From: JANYCG01 sp031397915 | GTDB lineage: Bacteria; Pseudomonadota; Gammaproteobacteria; Burkholderiales; Burkholderiaceae_C | Length of the DNA: 9,108 nucleotides | Assembly (NCBI GenBank): GCA_031397915.1 | Contig: JANNMM010000171.1 | Location: 1-9,108 of the forward strand | Direction of reading: 5' to 3' | Shown: positions 7,096 through 9,108 of the stretch, piece by piece | Numbering within the stretch: the stretch's first letter is position 1 | Layout of the letters: each line of letters begins with the position of its first letter | Notes under the pieces: model-generated | Told to the model about the DNA's origin: nothing | Seen by the model: the letters and a program-made list of their open reading frames with translations, nothing else | Database searches by the model: none | Position numbers and translations under genes: made by a program

Positions 7096-8667
7096 TCAAA
7101 ACTGGACGGTCACCGTCCCTGTTATCGCGGTTTCGATGTATGGCGAGGTGCGGCTGTCGAAAACAACGCGCCGTGCGTTGATGGCGGCCGTAGACTTAAG
7201 CCCCAGACGAGTTGTGAATCCCAGATTGAGGGAGTTTGTAAACGTTTCCTGCAACCCTCTCGAGTCGGATGAGTGTTGATTGAGACCTGTCACATTTATA
7301 GAGCTATGGGGCGTCAGGCGGTGCGCGTAACTGATGCTCAATCCGGTTTGCCGGATCGTGTTTGCGTTGGAAAGGTCGTCGATGGCAGTAGACAGCAAAT
7401 CCAGGCGCGAGGACTCTGACCGGGTCGCCGTAAACGTAATCGAGTCCCTGACTCCCAGGAGGGTAAATGACAAATCCTGGCGCCGCTGCACAGACAATGC
7501 CGATGTCAAAAAATTGCTGACAACAACCGTGTTCGGGTTGATGCCATTGACTTGCAAGAAGGTATTTACCAACACCGCCCGTTTGACGGGATCGGGCTCA
7601 ACCGAGGCGAATTGCGTGAAATACAGGTCGTAAATCGGCCCCAGGCTGCCTAGACTGGATTGGGTTGGCGAATTGCTCACGTCCTGCGAATCGGTGAAGC
7701 TCCAGGCGGTACGTGCGGTGCGATATGCCAAGTTGACGTTATGAGACTGACCAAAAGGCCGCGTCTGACGACTGGCCGAAAAACTCGTGGAAGGCGATGG
7801 CGTCCACTGGATACCTTGACCTGAAGTCCAGTACCGCTCCTTCTCAAGGGTGTTGTAGTTGTTACCTTCCTGGCCAGCGGTGGCGGTCACAACGAGCTGG
7901 GGGTTGAGCGCATAGGAAAGCGAGCCGGTCAGTGAATCGGACTCGGTTGTCCGACCCAAGGAATAACTGGTCGCTTGTTGCACGGCTTGCAGCGACCAGC
8001 CAATCCGGCTGGCGGAGGGCTGCCCCTTCAAATACAACAGCAGGTCTTGCGTTGTGACGTCGGATGCGGCCGAGGACGCACTGCGGGTGGAAGCGAAACC
8101 GTAGCGGGTCTCGAAGTCTGCAAACCCACCCACCGTGCCTTTTAAGTAAGGTGAAATTCGGTAGGTTGACGTTTCGGTTTGGTTCGAATTGGAGAAGGTG
8201 CTGCCGGAAGACTGCGTACCCAATCCCGAAACAGACTGCTGCGTGATCGACGCACTGACATCGATGAACGCAAAGTTTTCGACCGCCTCGACCGATCCAA
8301 ACCCTGTCAAGTTATTCTGAAGCGACGTGCCTGACACACCCTGGGCCGACACCCGACCGTTCAGCGAATAATCAAAATAGCCTTTGACCCGCCCGAAATT
8401 GCTCGTGATCCTGACGCCTGGTATCACTTCGGTCACCAAGTCGGTCTGCTTGGCGGTGTTTGACGACCCTGCGTTGTCAGTCAATGTTTCTGTAACGGTC
8501 ACGCGAGGGACGATGGTCACACCGCGACGGCCCGCCGATGGGGCCGAAAGCGGCTGGTCGACGGCACTGTCCTGCGCAAAACCCTCAGTAGAAAGACCAA
8601 TTGCCAGTACGGCGGCAATCACCGCATGGTTGGTACTACTGCGTCCTGAAACAGGATGGCCCTTCAT
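7096..8667 (-). CDS. PEP-CTERM system-associated outer-membrane beta-barrel protein (TIGR03016 type)
   Basis: This 523-residue exported protein has a signal peptide with Arg9, a hydrophobic stretch AVIAAVLAIGL (15-25) and a likely signal peptidase I site after GFA (31). The mature protein is rich in Ser, Thr, Gln and Asn and shows many alternating hydrophobic/polar segments. It ends TGTVTVQF, with the C-terminal Phe and alternating pattern recognised by the BAM machinery. Together these indicate an outer-membrane beta-barrel. Its position between the tyrosine kinase and the ExeA-like ATPase matches the uncharacterised family I recall as TIGR03016. It could be an outer-membrane polymer or protein conduit or a surface-anchoring factor; the sequence does not say which. 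The ATG overlaps the kinase stop as ATGA, and AGGAG lies 11 nt upstream. The family is fairly secure and the function unknown. Confidence 0.88.
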   Translation of the reverse strand: MKGHPVSGRSSTNHAVIAAVLAIGLSTEGFAQDSAVDQPLSAPSAGRRGVTIVPRVTVTETLTDNAGSSNTAKQTDLVTEVIPGVRITSNFGRVKGYFDYSLNGRVSAQGVSGTSLQNNLTGFGSVEAVENFAFIDVSASITQQSVSGLGTQSSGSTFSNSNQTETSTYRISPYLKGTVGGFADFETRYGFASTRSASSAASDVTTQDLLLYLKGQPSASRIGWSLQAVQQATSYSLGRTTESDSLTGSLSYALNPQLVVTATAGQEGNNYNTLEKERYWTSGQGIQWTPSPSTSFSASRQTRPFGQSHNVNLAYRTARTAWSFTDSQDVSNSPTQSSLGSLGPIYDLYFTQFASVEPDPVKRAVLVNTFLQVNGINPNTVVVSNFLTSALSVQRRQDLSFTLLGVRDSITFTATRSESSRLDLLSTAIDDLSNANTIRQTGLSISYAHRLTPHSSINVTGLNQHSSDSRGLQETFTNSLNLGFTTRLGLKSTAAINARRVVFDSRTSPYIETAITGTVTVQF

Positions 8668-9108
8668 TCTTGCACTTGCTCCTGATGGCCATAACCATAT
8701 CCGTAGCCGTACCCATAACCGTAGGTGCCTTGTGACGCGGCGCGCGCCTGATTCAACACCAGCAGCTTGACAGGACAGGACTCGATATTGGACAGCGCGT
8801 GACGCACATCCGACTGAAGCGTGCTCTCGGCCTTGACGACCATCACGATTTGACCCATGTGCGTCGCCAGCACCCGCGACTCGGTCGTCAACAACAAAGG
8901 TGGCGAATCAAAAATGATGATCCGGTCCGGGTAACGCATGGCCATGTCTTCGAGCAATTTGATCATCGCATCGCTGGCAAGCAATTCCGTGGCCCGCTCA
9001 TGCGGTGTTCCACTCGGCAAGATGCTCAGTTTTTCGATATTTGTCCGCAGGAGCACGCTGGACATTTCCAGCTTTTCGTTGAGCACCAGATCAAGGAGCC
9101 CGGGGCTC
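8664..9108 (-). CDS. BY-type tyrosine kinase of the XrtA/PEP-CTERM exopolysaccharide system, C-terminal part
   Basis: The gene enters from beyond the right edge; 147 complete codons and a stop are visible. The visible N-terminal end reads SPGLLDLVLNEKLEMSS, followed by NIEKLSILPSG. This is the region after the Walker A and A' motifs in CpsD/CapB/Wzc-like BY-kinases. RIIIFDSPPLL is the Walker B motif, and QIVMVVKAEST and VKLLVLNQA are later core strands. The C terminus is a tyrosine cluster of six Tyr-Gly pairs ending in GHQEQVQE, as expected for autophosphorylation in this family. Such kinases phosphorylate their own tail and control polysaccharide chain length with a Wzc/KpsE-like membrane partner. 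Walker A and A' must lie upstream of 9108. The PEP-CTERM-specific subfamily (TIGR03018, from memory) is inferred from context. The GTG at 9086 is an internal codon, not the start. Confidence 0.92.
   Translation of the reverse strand, partial: SPGLLDLVLNEKLEMSSVLLRTNIEKLSILPSGTPHERATELLASDAMIKLLEDMAMRYPDRIIIFDSPPLLLTTESRVLATHMGQIVMVVKAESTLQSDVRHALSNIESCPVKLLVLNQARAASQGTYGYGYGYGYGYGHQEQVQE
8679..8683 (-). promoter_or_regulatory. Ribosome binding site of the outer-membrane beta-barrel gene
   Basis: AGGAG on the minus strand is 11 nt before the ATG at 8667-8665 and lies inside the last codons of the kinase gene. The spacing is slightly long. Combined with the ATGA stop/start overlap, it supports coupled translation from 8667. 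Confidence 0.6.
8688..8723 (-). repeat. Six Tyr-Gly dipeptide repeats in the kinase tail
   Basis: Twelve codons encode six tandem Tyr-Gly pairs just before the C terminus of the tyrosine kinase. Both Tyr codons and all four Gly codons are used, so this is not a pure DNA microsatellite. It is the probable autophosphorylation cluster. Confidence 0.85.

Larger units (their letters stand above)
1..9108 (-). other. Interior of an XrtA/PEP-CTERM exopolysaccharide operon
   Basis: Nine consecutive genes all read on the minus strand with junctions of -47 to +31 nt, two of them ATGA overlaps. This indicates co-transcription and translational coupling. The order kinase, beta-barrel protein, ExeA-like ATPase, epimerase, NodB deacetylase, FemAB protein, glycosyltransferase, exosortase matches, from memory, the conserved gene neighbourhood of exosortase A systems in betaproteobacteria. 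Parts expected in such loci but not seen here are the polyprenyl-phosphate sugar transferase, export lipoprotein, Wzc-like chain-length protein, asparagine synthase-like amidotransferase, PrsK/PrsR regulators and PEP-CTERM substrates. They presumably lie outside the window. No promoter or terminator was found inside. Confidence 0.85.

Noticed and set aside
8688..8723. Possible DNA microsatellite or phase-variation tract
   Set aside because: The repeat is perfect only at amino-acid level; mixed synonymous codons break the DNA repeat, so slippage is unlikely.
9084..9086. GTG as a start codon for the kinase-like gene
   Set aside because: The frame continues upstream to the window edge through residues typical of the kinase core (SPGLLDL), so this is an internal Val codon of a truncated gene.

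Overview
The window is part of a compact exopolysaccharide and protein-sorting cluster of the XrtA (exosortase A)/PEP-CTERM type. Every supported gene lies on the minus strand, so transcription runs from position 9108 towards position 1. Gene content, gene order and the moderately high GC suggest a Gram-negative betaproteobacterium, probably of the Burkholderiales/Comamonadaceae kind. The genus is an inference from family knowledge and was not tested.

In transcription order the genes are: (1) the C-terminal part of a BY-type tyrosine kinase that regulates chain length (8664-9108, cut by the window edge); (2) a PEP-CTERM-associated outer-membrane beta-barrel protein (7096-8667); (3) an ExeA/GspA-like AAA ATPase (6004-7092); (4) a non-hydrolysing UDP-GlcNAc 2-epimerase, WecB type (4813-5991); (5) a NodB-type polysaccharide deacetylase with the DUF3473-type tail (3921-4793); (6) a FemAB/GNAT-fold protein (2876-3967); (7) a GT4-like glycosyltransferase (1633-2868); (8) exosortase A fused to an EpsI domain (77-1636); (9) the first 15 codons of a nucleotide-sugar dehydrogenase (1-45), recognised by its Rossmann motif.

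Neighbours overlap (ATGA at two junctions, 47 nt at a third) or sit 3 to 31 nt apart. There is no intergenic room for internal promoters or terminators, so the window reads as the interior of one long operon. No tRNA, rRNA, insertion sequence, CRISPR array or other mobile element was seen, and no stretch over 300 nt lacks a gene.

A likely division of labour is as follows. WecB and the dehydrogenase at the edge would make UDP-ManNAc and then a uronic acid such as UDP-ManNAcA. The glycosyltransferase adds a sugar to the growing repeat unit. The deacetylase and FemAB-like protein modify the glycan or its precursor. The kinase, ATPase and beta-barrel protein belong to polymer-length control and export. 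XrtA cleaves and anchors PEP-CTERM proteins, whose genes are not in this window. The cluster type is known from genome surveys, but the biochemical roles of the FemAB-like, ATPase and beta-barrel members remain essentially undescribed, and those are the most interesting parts here.
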